This document shows positions 28,514-39,856 of a DNA stretch of 64,000 nt, piece by piece. The notes under the pieces are model-generated. The model saw only the letters and a program-made list of their open reading frames with translations, had not been told where the DNA came from and made no database searches. The position numbers were made by a program, and so were the translations under genes. Source of the stretch: Oscheius sp. JU75 (taxonomy: Eukaryota; Nematoda; Chromadorea; Rhabditida; Rhabditidae); contig JASJZC010000004.1 of NCBI GenBank assembly GCA_037178855.1, forward strand, positions 7,316,001 through 7,380,000, in the 5' to 3' direction. Every line of letters starts with the position of its first letter. Within the stretch, counting starts at the first letter, position 1.

Positions 28514-29471
28514 ATGTCGCTCTGTTCCTGCTGTCCCTGTACTCTAATTATTGGGGCTATCTTGACCTTTGCTGTTTACAAGTTTTTCTGCTGCCGGAAG
28601 AGGTGCAGGAAACGGCCAGAAGTGAGTGACAATGACAGTGACAGTATCCTTTTCAGATTCTTGAGAAGAACTTTCAAAAAGATGTCGTCTACTTGTACCA
28701 ATTCCCCCATTACCGCACAATCCCCAACATTTCTCCTTACTGCCTCAAGATTGAGACCTTCCTTCGATTGAACAAGATCAAATACGAGAATCGTTACACC
28801 CTGACCAAGAGATCTGTTCATGGCCTTCTTCCCTTCATTGAGCTCAATGGGGAACAGATTGCTGACTCTCAGATCATCGAGGAGAAACTGAAGAAGCACT
28901 TTGATATCAAGACAGTCTATGAGGAGGAGAATACTGTTGGAAGAGCTGCAAAACGTCTCATCTCGCATCATACTTCACCGTGAGTATCTCAAATCAGTCT
29001 CCAAGTTTGTCACTGTCCCTGTTACTGACTCTCTCAATGCCAATACCTTGCAGAATCATGATCAAATACAAGATGATTGACGAGACAGAAGATACTGTCG
29101 ACTACTTCTACGAAGTCGCTGGCCTTCCCAGCTTCCTGAACTGCCTGAAACCATTGGCCATCTGGTATTTCAAGAGAGTTGGAACCAAGAGGGTCAAGAA
29201 TGGTCTCGGTCTCTTTTCGGACAGTGACTTTGACATGCTCCTGAGGAAGGATTTGGATGTCGTGAATGGACTTTTAGGAGAGAGAAACTTCCTTCTCGGA
29301 AACAAAATTTCAAACACGGATGCTTCGATCTTCGGGCATATCGCCACATGGTATTACATGCCCAAGAAGAGTCGTGTGGCTAACATCCTGGATGAAGACT
29401 ACAAACCAATTGTTGAATGGATGGAGAGGGTCAAGAAGGAACTGTTTGCAGAGGATTTTGAACATAATTAA
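28514..29471 (+). CDS. CDR-like GST-fold membrane protein 4
   Basis: Three exons (28514-28621, 28657-28979, 29054-29471) give 282 residues. It starts MSLCSCCPCTLIIGAILTFA with a basic RKRCRKRPE after the anchor. The thioredoxin-like domain has DVVYLYQFPHYRTIPNISPY and [20 protein letters not shown]; the helical domain has LLRKDLDVVNGLLGERNFLL and ASIFGHIATWYYMP. It is the close sister of copy 3; relative to copy 3 it lacks one intron in the middle. The first intron starts GTGAGTGACAATGACAGTGACAG, an example of the oriented intronic repeat. Confidence 0.9.
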
Positions 29472-29599
29472 GCTAATAAACCTGTACTCTTGTTGGAAGA
29501 TGGTGAGACAGAGGGACCAACCTGGAATCGACCAAGACAAGAAATTATTGAAATATTTATGTACAGAACAGCAACCCGAACAATCTCCTCATACTGTAA

Positions 29600-32500
29600 C
29601 ATCTGAAAATCACAGTTGCATCCTTCTAAAGAGTCTACTCACTGAGTTCACAAAAATCTCCGTAATATCCATTCGGACAGATACAAATCCCGTAACTTGT
29701 CGTTCCACCATGCTGACAGATCGGTATCTGACAGTAGTCGCCTGCCCATTTGGTCCTGTCCGAGCAGATGCACTGACCGAAGGTGTCGTGTTGACCATGG
29801 AGGCAGGTGGATTGCCTTTCTAGAATTCAGATGAAGTGATCAAGGGACGAGATCTTACGGGAGAACACAGAGAACTGGTAGAAGAAAGTTCTTTGGAAGG
29901 GTGGGTCGACCGTGTTTCCGAAAGTTCCAAAGACGGTGAACTTCTGCTGGGCATGTTGGTTGACCTGAAGTGTGAACTATCTCTGTCTCTGTCACTTACA
30001 GTCCACTCTCTAGAGACAAATTGGTAGGCACAAGTAGCTGTGTCTCTTTGGTATATCACCAAATCCTGAACCTGAACTTGAGGAAAAGTCGGCTTGTAGA
30101 AGTTGACCAGAGAAATGACGACACTTTCTAACAGGGCCGTATTGGACAAATGGTCCGAAGAGTCAACTACACGGAACGTCATGAACGTGCTTCGGTTCAG
30201 GCCTGAAGGCTTACAGTTGACTGGCAGTCATCTAAAACCCTTACCCAGACCAGTAAAGGGAACCTGATGAACAAAATCGTCATTCATGTCAACGGTGAAA
30301 CCCGGGAAGACATGGATGTCCGAGATGACTCTCGTCTGAACTTCTGCTCCTCCCAGAGCTGTCTTGACCAAAACATTCCAGGTGCCACCTTCTGTTTTGG
30401 AAGATTCTGAATGGTGAGACAGTATGGGTGAGACTGGAAGGGTTACTGTAGCGAAGAACAAGGATCTGGGTGTCAGAGAAGACAATGGAAGTCGAGTCGA
30501 TAGGGAGTTTCTTGTCTGAGATGGTTATAGTGATAGAGTCAGCAAGACAGCAAGTCAGAGAGTTGTAAAGGATACAGAGATAATGACTCACTCTTTCCAT
30601 CCACGACCACCACATTGCCTCTACCAGACACGTCAATTCCCAAAATCGTGATCTCAACGGTTTTGAACTGGTTCTCCAAAGAGAATGGGACAAGGCAAGC
30701 TTCCACACAATCCTAAACCCTTTTTAAAGAATTTTGCACCCGTTCTTACCTCCAAACTGTCGTCAGAGACAAATTCCACGACCTGGGTCGAGGAGATTAT
30801 CATTGGCGCAATCTGAGAGACGCTGTTCTGTGTGAGAGCCACAATTCTGCCGCCGGACTGCTTCACGGCTTGGAACAGAGCGTTGGAGTTGGTGTCGTTA
30901 GGCAGTTTAGGGTAGTTGCCTCCATATTTGGGGGTGTAAAAGACGTTTACCTGCAAATATGTTCCAACTGTAGCTGAAAAATTAAAGCCACAACGAGCGC
31001 GTGTGAACTGTGGGAAAACGTACCTGCGTATCAATTTTCTGCTGCAAAAAGTCGTCGAATGCATTCACCGCAAAAGGTGTGAGTGCCGGGGTACTTGTGA
31101 ACAGGTATACAACTCCGGGGGACTGTATATTCATCTTCCAGGCATCGACCAGAGCATCAATTGATCTGGAGCTGTAACTGGGAATCTGCTGCACATTCCT
31201 AATATAGCTTTGGAAGGCCTGGACGAATTGGGCAGAATTGGACGTACTGATTATTCTTTGAGAGGCTGAAAATCTATCTCTAAGGAAAAGGAGAAACTGA
31301 CAGAACTGATCGAACATGATCAAAGTGTACATGACGGGAGCTTCTTGGGATTCAGTGGCGGCTACGATGGCCTCGATTTGGCTGCTCAGCTGGACGTTGA
31401 CCAGAAGACTGTCGGATAGACTGTTCAGGACGAAGGTTATCTGAACAAAAAGGAGAATAATTGACACAACGACTGCGTGTGCTAACAGTAGCTGTATATT
31501 CACAACTACAGAGCGTGTGAACTGTGGCTAGAGACCTTAAGCCACAACGAGAATCAGTGGCTGTTGCACTTTATCCCACCCGTACTGTCTCTCTTTCCTA
31601 CCTGTGTAGGGTTATTATTCCTCGGATCCACACTCTCCAAAAAATTCCAGTCATTGCAAACAGCTAAAATTTGTATTTTTGTGGTCTCTCACTCTTACGA
31701 ATATCACAAAGCGGACCAGTCCACTTATACAAACAGTGGCATGTAAAGGTGTCCGGGTCGAGGAAGGCCGCGTTTTTGCATTTAGGCGATTGACAGTACA
31801 GTCCACCGTAATCTGGCGGGCATTTGCAGAGACCATTGGCTGGAACAGTCCATTAAAAATTGGGAATCTGGACAGTTACATAGTCTATACCCCCCATTGA
31901 GGCATTCCTGGGCACCGAGGTAACAAAACGAGCGGAGACTTCTCGTGTACCTGAGACCATCAGTGGTGAGGCCTACGAGCTGAAAAAGAAGATTATTTTT
32001 TCGTGCGGAACCATGAAACAAACCTGAAGGGTGAAGCTGTCAGAGGGTCGGTCACAGATGTAGGGGTTATGAGTAAAGTACTCAAAGATGCACGAGTTGG
32101 TACGCATGTATGGAATGTCAGTCCAGCTGACAGTGTTCTTGTCATTTCGGGCGTTGAGAACTGGATTCCAGGTCCTGTCCAGGTTGGGATTTTGGACGTG
32201 GAGGACAGCATACATCGGAATTCCTTGAATGTTCTTGGTCACCAGGTAATTTAATTTCTGTCTCTTTGTCTCTCTATGTACTCTTACCGTATGTGATATT
32301 CGACTGTTGAGCGTCCAATGATGGATTCGAAGAGTAGCGCATGTAAACAGCGCGGTTGGACCTAGAAATATTCAAATGTCATCACGAACATGGCCTACTT
32401 GATGACGGTCTTCAAGTTACAAGCTCCCGATGCGGTCACCTGAGCTTCATAGCCATCAGTGTTCACTTGAGCCGTTGGAACTTTGTACACAGCGATGTAG

Positions 32501-35500
32501 GGCATGACTTTGACCGGTTTGACAGTCTGCTGGACCATGAACTCCAAATTGGTGATGGTTGTGGTGAATCCTTCTGTCTGGGGGCAGTTCACGATCAGAA
32601 AGACGTCATTGTTTGGCTGATCCACGAAGAATAAGATGTGCTTGATTACTGGTTCTGCGGCAAACACTTGCTCATAGATGGTTTCCGTCCGGTGGTGAGA
32701 GTCGGCGTAGGAGACGAATAGCTAAACAGATAATTTGTTGGAGCCAAAGAGACAGAGAGACAAGGAGATGGACAGACAGAGACTATCAGAGTGAGAGGCT
32801 GAGAGACGGAGTTAAAAAAACAAGTGATACAGAGTGACAAAGACACAAAAATAGGGAGAAAGAGAGGCGGAGATAAAGAAAGACAGAGAAACAGAGGGAC
32901 GGAGAGACAGAGAAATAAAGAGATAGAGAAACAAAGAGACAAGAGACAGGAACAGTGTAGTTCAGTGCTTGGCGTCACTACTGTTCGCTAATTACAAACT
33001 CGCATTAGCAAAGTTTCTGTTTGCAAACAGAAATTAAAGATTTGAGGCTCGGAGAAATATTCAGAGCTAGCTAGAAACCCGCGAAGAAGGCTGTGGCCCC
33101 AATGGACTCGTTTCAAGACCACGGCGGCACAAGAGCCCTGCAGAATCGGATGTCGACGCGCTCGCAGCGCAAGAGTCGCAGCAAGATGAACAAGCCGAGG
33201 AAGCTTCTGGACGAGCTAGAGAATCGCGTTGCGACGAAGAAGATCGGCGACGGGATCCTAGAGTACTACAAGGACGAACAGAAGGAAATCGCTACCTTTT
33301 TCGCCTTCTTCAAGCCGGAGAACAGACAGAAGAATCTGAAGCTGGATGCGATGCTCTACGACAGGACGAGAGTCGTGCTGACCGATGGGACAAATGACTA
33401 CTACCATGCCAGCTGGGTCGTTGGGGTCACTAGCGAGAAGATGTACTGTCTGGCACAAGCGCCGATAAAGAGAACAGTCGAGGACTTTTGGCGTCTTGTG
33501 GGCCAGATCAAGCCGGAGGCAATCGTCTTCTTGGAGAGCTGTGACAGTGACGAGGCCAAACTCCTGCTGGAAAATAAGAAGGTGGGATCGGAAGTGGAAG
33601 AAGTCGACGGATGGGAGGTCTTCAAGGTGAGTCTACTGTTTCTCTGTTTCTCCATCTCGCTATCTGTATGTCTCTTTCCGTCTCTACCCTTTCCGTTTCC
33701 TCGTTTCTTTGTCACTCTTACTCATTCCCAATATTCCCCAGGTGACCGAAACCAAAACGAAGATCTACTCTCTGCTGGGTTGGACTGAAGACCACAAGCC
33801 GCCTCAGTTCCTCGACGCGCTGGAAAAGTTGCGCGAGACGGTCCCTCACGAGTCAAAGAGCCCTATCCTCGTGGTGTGCAAGGACGGCGGCAGTCGCAGC
33901 GGCATCTTCACCCTCATCGACATGGAATTCGACAGGATGCGCAAGGGACGGACCAAGTTTGTCGAGACCCTGCGCAGTCTCCGTCAGCAGAGATACAATG
34001 CCGTCGATACCTTCGAGCTCTTCGACGCCGCGCTGAACCTCTTCTGTGACATGGCTAGGAAACACTCCTAGATGCGGGGTAAAAAATAAATAATAAAGGT
34101 GAGAAAACAATTGGTGTTTCTTTTGGAGCTAGGGACAGAGAGACAGAGATACTCACACTATGAATGATGTTCTCCGCATAAGATTCTCTCAGTTCCTGAC
34201 AGAGATTAAGGAAGATTCCTCCAGTCTTCTGGGCAATCTGTTGGTAGAAGTTCTGGTTTCCTTTAGACATGCACATTGACATCATCTCATAGGGGGCAGT
34301 GATGACAATGTTCACTTGGATCTGTTTCTCCACAGCCATCCGTCTGGAAATGGGAATGAATCAACCACTGTCACTGTCACTTTCTATGTCTCTCTCACTG
34401 TCACTGTCTCTGTCACTCTCACTGTAACCCACATAACATCGGCTTCCTGTGCCATCTCAATAGGTCCCTCGTCCAGGAACAAAAACAGAGCAGTTGTTCC
34501 ACCAGTTGTGGCCATAATAGTAGCCTCTAGAGCCTCCAACGAAGCCTGATTGTTGATCGGAGTTGGTCGGTAAGACACATCATTGACAGCACTCTCGAAA
34601 AGAGACGGCTGCCCGAATTTCGTCACCGTCATACTGTTCTGGGTCTCGACTGAAACTCTATTAGGTTCAGCTACTGTGAGTGCCTACATCCATTCTTCTG
34701 GTAATGGAAAGTGGTCAGGATGTACTCGTTATAGGTATCCTTGCCCTGCATCTGTTTCAGGAGAGCAGCCACACCGCTGTCGATACTGCTTCCAATCTGG
34801 GCTTGGGAGAGAGTATTCTGCATGACGATAGCTATGGTCGTGTTGGAAGATGGGAGAGGGTCAGTAGAAGGAGTCGAACAGCTCACTGGAAGTCAGTGAG
34901 ACAGAGACAGGAAGAGAGACTCACAGGTTTCACAGTGATCCCCAGAGTATCCTGTCGGACAGTTACAAGGTCCGAAGCCGTTGCCAGGAAACATGTTTGG
35001 TTGTCCAGCATTATAGCACTTGGGAGTGCTACAGTCCTGTCCCATCCAGTCTTCAGTACAGCGGCAAGTCCTCACTCCCTGTCTGGTACCACCATTATGA
35101 CAGACCAACTGGGATGGGAAGCGTCTTTCTGGAGAGTTCAGGTATGTCTCTCTCTCTCTGTCTCTCACCCATTTCCAAGCAGTATCCGGGAACCAGTATT
35201 GTTGTACTCTGTCCTTCAGCATCTGTCATTTTGACGTGCTGGGCTATTGGTCCCAGCTGTGAGCATTTCGGGAACGGTCCAAACTGCAGATTGTAGGTAC
35301 ACTCCTCCTTCCTGCTGACTCCCTGACTAGGAGGACTGATGATGACAGCTGTGTCCAGGGTAATCCACTCGATTTGTACTTCTTCCGCAGCAATACCTGT
35401 TGCGAAGAAGGTTATCATGTTGTCGTAGTCTGAACAGTCAGTTTTATAAGTAGTTTCTGTCTCTTACTAGCAGACAGATACGTAGTTCCGGCGTCCACAT

Positions 35501-36987
35501 TTCTATCATAAGCGGCTGTCAAGAAGACAGAGTCGCCGGTCTCTGTCATGACTCGAATATTCGCCTTCACAGCTCCAGGATGAACTAGGACTGCCTCGTT
35601 GTTGGCGATGTTTGTGTAGATCTAATGGAGGTTTCAAGATAGTTAGCTTTATATACCTACCGCGAATCTGGTTCCATTGACATTGAGAGGTAAGGGTATG
35701 CGAGTTCCAGTGGTCAGAGTAGGCACTGAAAAATGGTCTCTGTCTTTCTGTCTTTCTCTCTCTCTCTCTCTGTTCTCTGTCGTTCTGTTTGTATGGCTCA
35801 CACTTTCCAGACGGTACAGTGATCAGAATATTGACAGCCGCTGTTCCCGAGCTCTCCGGAATCGCAATATGGGTATTGCTGAGAGTACTGCCGATGCCAT
35901 AACGAGCAGCAAGCGTCTGTCCACCATAGAACATGATTGTATTCAGAATCGTGTCCACTTCCATAGTAGGATAGGTGTAAATGTCTCCGAGAGTCGCCTT
36001 GGCGACTCTCTCAAAAGTGTCGTAACCGTCCCCAGCCTGAGAATGGTCGACGGTTCCGGTCTCGGAGAAGAAGTAGACAATCTAAAGAACTGTTTTTGGA
36101 AACGCTGTACTCTTACCCGATTGTTCCAGGCAAGTGACTGAAGAACCAACTGGCTTTCGATGGATTTGCTGGCTAGGGTATAGTTGGCCGGACCGGCATC
36201 CTCATCCAGAGAGTCGGTGAAGACGAATACTGTGGATCGGGCTTGCATGGAGGGGTCAAAAGATTGTGCCTCGAGGACAGCCCTCTGGGTAGGCTGCTTC
36301 TCTCTACCCTGGACGGTGAAGATGAGGGTGTCGAGGTACTGGATCATGTCAGGGATAGTAGTGAATGTGGCGCTTGACATCATGAGGGCACCCTCTGGAA
36401 GAACAAAGAGTCAGCGATATAGAGAAAAAGAGAGACGGAGAGTCAGAGAGACAGAGAGAGATAGAGAGACACAGAGACAGCGAGACAGGGACAGAGAGAA
36501 ACAGAGACAGAGAGACAAGTCCCCAAAAACTCACTGGTATGAACGTAGCTGACAACAATGTACTCCGTATAACGGGCCGACGCAAAGAAGTTGTCCAGTG
36601 TAATCTCGAGCTTGTTAGCCAGTTCATTAAGTACATAAGCCATGGTCGATTTGATGCTGACTACCAGAATGAATGAAGGGTTTTTGGTAATTCCTTCGTC
36701 CGTTTGGATAGACGGTAGGCAGCCTCTCTGTTCGCAGTTCAGAGCATATCGTCCAGGAGGGCAGACACATCTATCTTTGTTCACGATTCCTCCGTTCAGG
36801 CAACTGAAGGTAAAGACAGTCACTGTCTCTGTCATTGTTTCTCTCCCTCACCTGACTTCCTCACATCTGTCTCCCAGGATAAATGGCGGACATGCACAGG
36901 ACATATTCGGTAAAAGGAAGCCTCCATTGAAACATTCATTGACTCTATCCGTATTGGATGAGATTTCAGGAGCTGGCGGAAGAGATT
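29600..36987 (-). CDS. Large secreted EGF and VWA-like modular protein
   Basis: About 22 exons on the minus strand form three rounds of an EGF-like module followed by a VWA-like domain and a beta-rich segment. Round 1 (36987-34930): ECFNGGFLLPNMSCACPP, CVCPPGRYALNCE, then SFILVVSIKSTMAYVLNEL. Round 2 (35135-32290): VCHNGG and CNCPTGYSGDHCE, then TTIAIVMQNTLSQAQIGSSI. Round 3 (31980-29850): CLNGG and CKCPPDYGGLYCQ, then ITFVLNSLSDSLLVNVQLSS. A last EGF pair (CICPNGYYGDFCE) lies at 29.65-29.82 kb. The VWA-like strands lack the DxSxS metal site, so ion-dependent binding is doubtful. Probable extracellular matrix or surface protein. The 5' end (signal peptide) was not found; the exon starting at 38533 is a candidate. 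The 3' end is approximate. Confidence 0.65.
33102..34071 (+). CDS. Protein tyrosine phosphatase, nested gene
   Basis: Two exons (33102-33626 and 33742-34071) give 284 residues: a classical PTP domain of the short nematode type. The active-site loop VVCKDGGSRSG keeps the catalytic Cys and Arg at C(x)5R spacing, with Val in place of the usual His before Cys. GWTED stands where the WPD loop normally is, so the general-acid Asp may be displaced or missing. A substrate-loop candidate is NDYYHASWV. The basic N-terminus (RSQRKSRSKMNKPRK) is non-catalytic. ATG 33102 follows an AAG-rich 5' end; AATAAATAATAAAG lies just after the stop. The whole gene lies within a 1.4-kb intron of the opposite-strand modular gene and has more GC-rich codons than its host. 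Confidence 0.85.
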
Positions 36988-38055
36988 CTGCCAAAAAAGT
37001 TTGTTTGTAGCCCACACTTTCGGCCAAAAAATGACTTCACTGATATGGCTATCTCTGTCTCTGCTTTAATGATTTTACAGCCCAGTAGCACGCCCAGTGG
37101 AGATTAGGTACAAGGCCTCTTAAGATTTACGTTGAAATAAAGTGGTTTTTTAAAACTGAAATTTCTCCAAAAGCACACCTTTCGAGTCTACTTTGTTAGA
37201 CTCGTTCTACAACGATCATGAACTGCAATAAATGCGGCTTTTAGGATACCACCCGTACAATAACCTTGAGCCCGAAGCTGACTTGGGGATGCGGGCCTAG
37301 GACTATTAGGAGATGACCGCCGAGAGACGATACGGCGGTAACAAGAGGACTCAGGCCAGTACAAAAACTAAATAAATCGTTTCAGGTTCATGATCGCATT
37401 TTCAGGCATAGTAACGTTCTGCAATGTTGTATAATTAGATACACGCTACAATTTTCGGCCCGCTACAAAAAACACAGAAGCCGAAATGTCTAACATTGCA
37501 ATTTTTGCTTGAAAACGGGCTGTAACGGGCTCAAACAGTGGAAAAAGTAATGTTCTGGATTTTTTTTTATAGATTTTATTCAGGCCCACAACTTTGCAGA
37601 ACATTTTTTTGCCGAAAAATGACTTTTTCAGCCCAAAAAAGCTGTTCAGAGGTGGCACACATGCGATTTTGGCTTGTGCTCGGGTCTAATGAGCTAAACC
37701 GAGTGCGACAATGAAGTTTCCAGTGAAATGATTGCAAAGTTGTAGCTTTTCTCATGGACTATAACTTAGCAGAAAATCACAAGACTAAAAACTGATATAT
37801 TGTGTCTCAAACGAAGTGGAAGCGCATGCAATCGCGCGCAGAGACTGTAGGCTTCTCGAGTTTCAATCCGCTTCATCTGTGTTATAAATACACCAATCGT
37901 TTAAGCTCCCTGACACAGCGACCTAATATTCTTTGGAACTGTTTGACACTCTTCTGTCTCGTCTGGTCAACCCTAATCTGGGATAAGACTTGACAAAAAA
38001 TGTCCACACACATTTGTCAAATGTTATTCCAGATAAGAGTTGACATGTGTAACAG
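36988..38055. repeat. Repeat-rich AT-leaning spacer
   Basis: No gene seen. Several pieces of the TACAAAGTTG inverted-repeat family occur (37425-37470, 37575-37600, 37735-37760), one with CCACAACTTTGCAGAACATTT. Pairs such as TAAGAGTTGACA and TAAGACTTGACA near 37980-38050 flank short inverted segments. These look like decayed short inverted-repeat elements. Confidence 0.5.
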
Positions 38056-38059
38056 ACGC

Positions 38060-38533
38060 CATTTGGAAATTGTAAAGGTAGGATAAATGCATACATAGCC
38101 TTCCCCCAACATACTTAATTCCTTCAGTCTAAAGAAGTCCACATCATGATCATCAGCTACCAGTTTCACAATCTCTGACCGTGATAGTGAACTGGACAAG
38201 TAGGCTGTGAAAATGGCCGATGGATGGATGTCTTCTCCATGTATCCTACAGTATATTTTGAAATCAAAAAGGGCAAGAAACGCACGAAAAAGAGTGAATG
38301 TAGAACTCGTCCAGATGACCAGAAAGTACAGCAGACAACTTCTCTTTCAGTCTTTCTTCAGCAGGTAAAAAGTGGCCTCGGCTTGTGGGACCAGCCTTGA
38401 TGTCCTCTACAGAAATGGCGGCAAAATGACCGTCGAGTTCGAAGTGAAATGCCAAGGCACCTAAAGATCGGAAAATCAAAAGGAGGCCCCGAATCTTACT
38501 CCCAAAAAGTAGTAGCAGAGCTGATAGGCGCAT
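38060..38533 (-). CDS. 5' part of a secreted-protein gene
   Basis: Minus strand: a start codon at 38533 begins a signal peptide that continues after a short GTAAG intron (MRLSALLLLFGSALAFHFEL). The exon then runs through FAAISVEDIKAGPTSRGHFL and AEERLKEKLSAVLSGHLDEF. A further exon below about 38245 reads IHGEDIHPSAIFTAYLSSSL and DDHDVDFFRLKELSMLGEGY. No family is recognised and no clear 3' end was found. It may be the missing 5' end of the EGF/VWA-like gene below 36987, or an independent short gene. Confidence 0.45.
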
Positions 38534-38689
38534 GGCTGCCGAAAATGTGAGGGCTTATCACACCGTGATGACTGAAAGCCATAATGATGATTTCTATGAG
38601 TTTTATGGGTCTCGGAAACGTCATTTTTTTGATGAGGTGTCTGTCGAGCAGGTCTAGCCTTCGTGGATCAAATAGGATGAACGCGTCTG

Positions 38690-38960
38690 CCTACAGGTGC
38701 GCCGCACGAATATGCTAACTTGTTAACGAGGTCCTCTGCCCTAGAAAGCTATTGTATTGACTTTTTCAGTCCAAGAGCTTCAAAATGAAACCAAATACGC
38801 CGAGAGACCGATCATAGAATCCAGTCTGTCCTGATTCCCAGTAGTACTGCTGCTGCTACAAAAATTGCCTCCACAGGTGGCAGCAACGCATTTTCGTGGT
38901 ACATGATGTCCTGCAAAGTTGTAGCACACTCCATACTCTACAACTGTACAGAACACTGTT
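38690..38960. repeat. Relative of the 5S-bearing repeat, without 5S
   Basis: GTGCGCCGCACGAATATGC, then GAGGTCCTCTGCCCTAGAAA, then GAGCTTCAAAATGAAACCAA match the upstream part of the 5S-bearing repeats at 14.33-14.43 and 27.99-28.08 kb in the same order. The 5S segment is absent, and a TGCAAAGTTGTAGCAC inverted repeat follows instead. It shows that the repeat exists with and without the 5S insert. Confidence 0.6.
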
Positions 38961-39108
38961 TTGTCAAAGAATCCCTTCTTGACGGTGGAAAAGTGCAAAT
39001 CAATGACAGCAAAACGGACGCGTCTGTTTGGCTGCGGCCGTTTCTCTATAGATTGAAGCTAAAATACTTTGCTGTGGCGACTGATGCAAAATTACAGAAA
39101 CTGTTTAT

Positions 39109-39590
39109 TCAGTAAAGAACAGTCGGGACAAAGTCAGCTGACCGTCTTCCTCTTGGCAGCGTCGCCAGAACGTCTTCTTCTGTCTTGTCGCACCTAAAAG
39201 AGTCTCTGTCATTGTCACTGTCTTTCCCACCATCCACAAGCCAGTTGGCATCTTTTAAACATGGTCGGGACATAGGCTCTGGCGTAGCAGAGTCCTAGCT
39301 TGCAGCTGCAGTCAATAGCCGTGTTGTTGCATCTGGAAGACAGACTGATAGTAAGACAGAAGGACAGAGAGAGAGAGAGAGAGAGAGCAAGACAAAGATA
39401 CCAAGAGACAGAGAGGTAGAAGGACAGAGAGACTGAAAGACTGCGAAAGAGAGAGACTGAAAGAACAGAAACAGAGAGGCAGAAAAACATAGAGACAGAG
39501 AGACAGAGGGACCTACGCTCCAGTTGCTGCTCCAGTAGTCTGGGAGCCGACAGTCGACACCGAAAGAAGTAGAAGAGTGAGGTAGATCAT
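39109..39590 (-). CDS. Secreted ShKT-domain peptide (86 residues)
   Basis: Three minus-strand exons (39517-39590, 39231-39332, 39109-39193) join in frame. A signal peptide (MIYLTLLLLSVSTVGSQ) precedes a short Thr/Ala stretch and a cysteine module: CNNTAIDCSCKLGLC, then FKRCQLACGWC. The spacing and the terminal C-xx-CGWC ending resemble the ShKT domain common in nematode secreted proteins; it has one cysteine more than the standard six before the tail. The tail EEDVLATLPRGRRSADF carries a dibasic site. The intron between exons 1 and 2 holds a pure GA run. Extracellular; function unknown. Confidence 0.75.
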
Positions 39591-39856
39591 CAGTCTCCAA
39601 AAAGACCATATCTCATCCTTTTTATGTTCGGCTGAAGCCTGTATATACAGCTGACAGCCTGACATGGAACTATTGTTCCAAGAGAGGGTGAGCTCAAACA
39701 ATCATAACCGCGTAAAAATTCAGCAGTCTTTTGTTGTATTTCGTAGGCTACATGGCTGTAAAATTTTCCGCTTGAACTCTAGAAGAGATAAGAAAATCAA
39801 GAAAGTTTGGAGATTCACAAGATACATTAAGAGCACGTAGTCTAATGAAAAAACAT

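Noticed and set aside
35991-36012. Perfect 10-base inverted repeat GAGAGTCGCC/GGCGACTCTC
   Set aside because: It lies inside a coding exon (FERVAKATLGD) of the EGF/VWA-like gene and is explained by coding sequence; it occurs once only.
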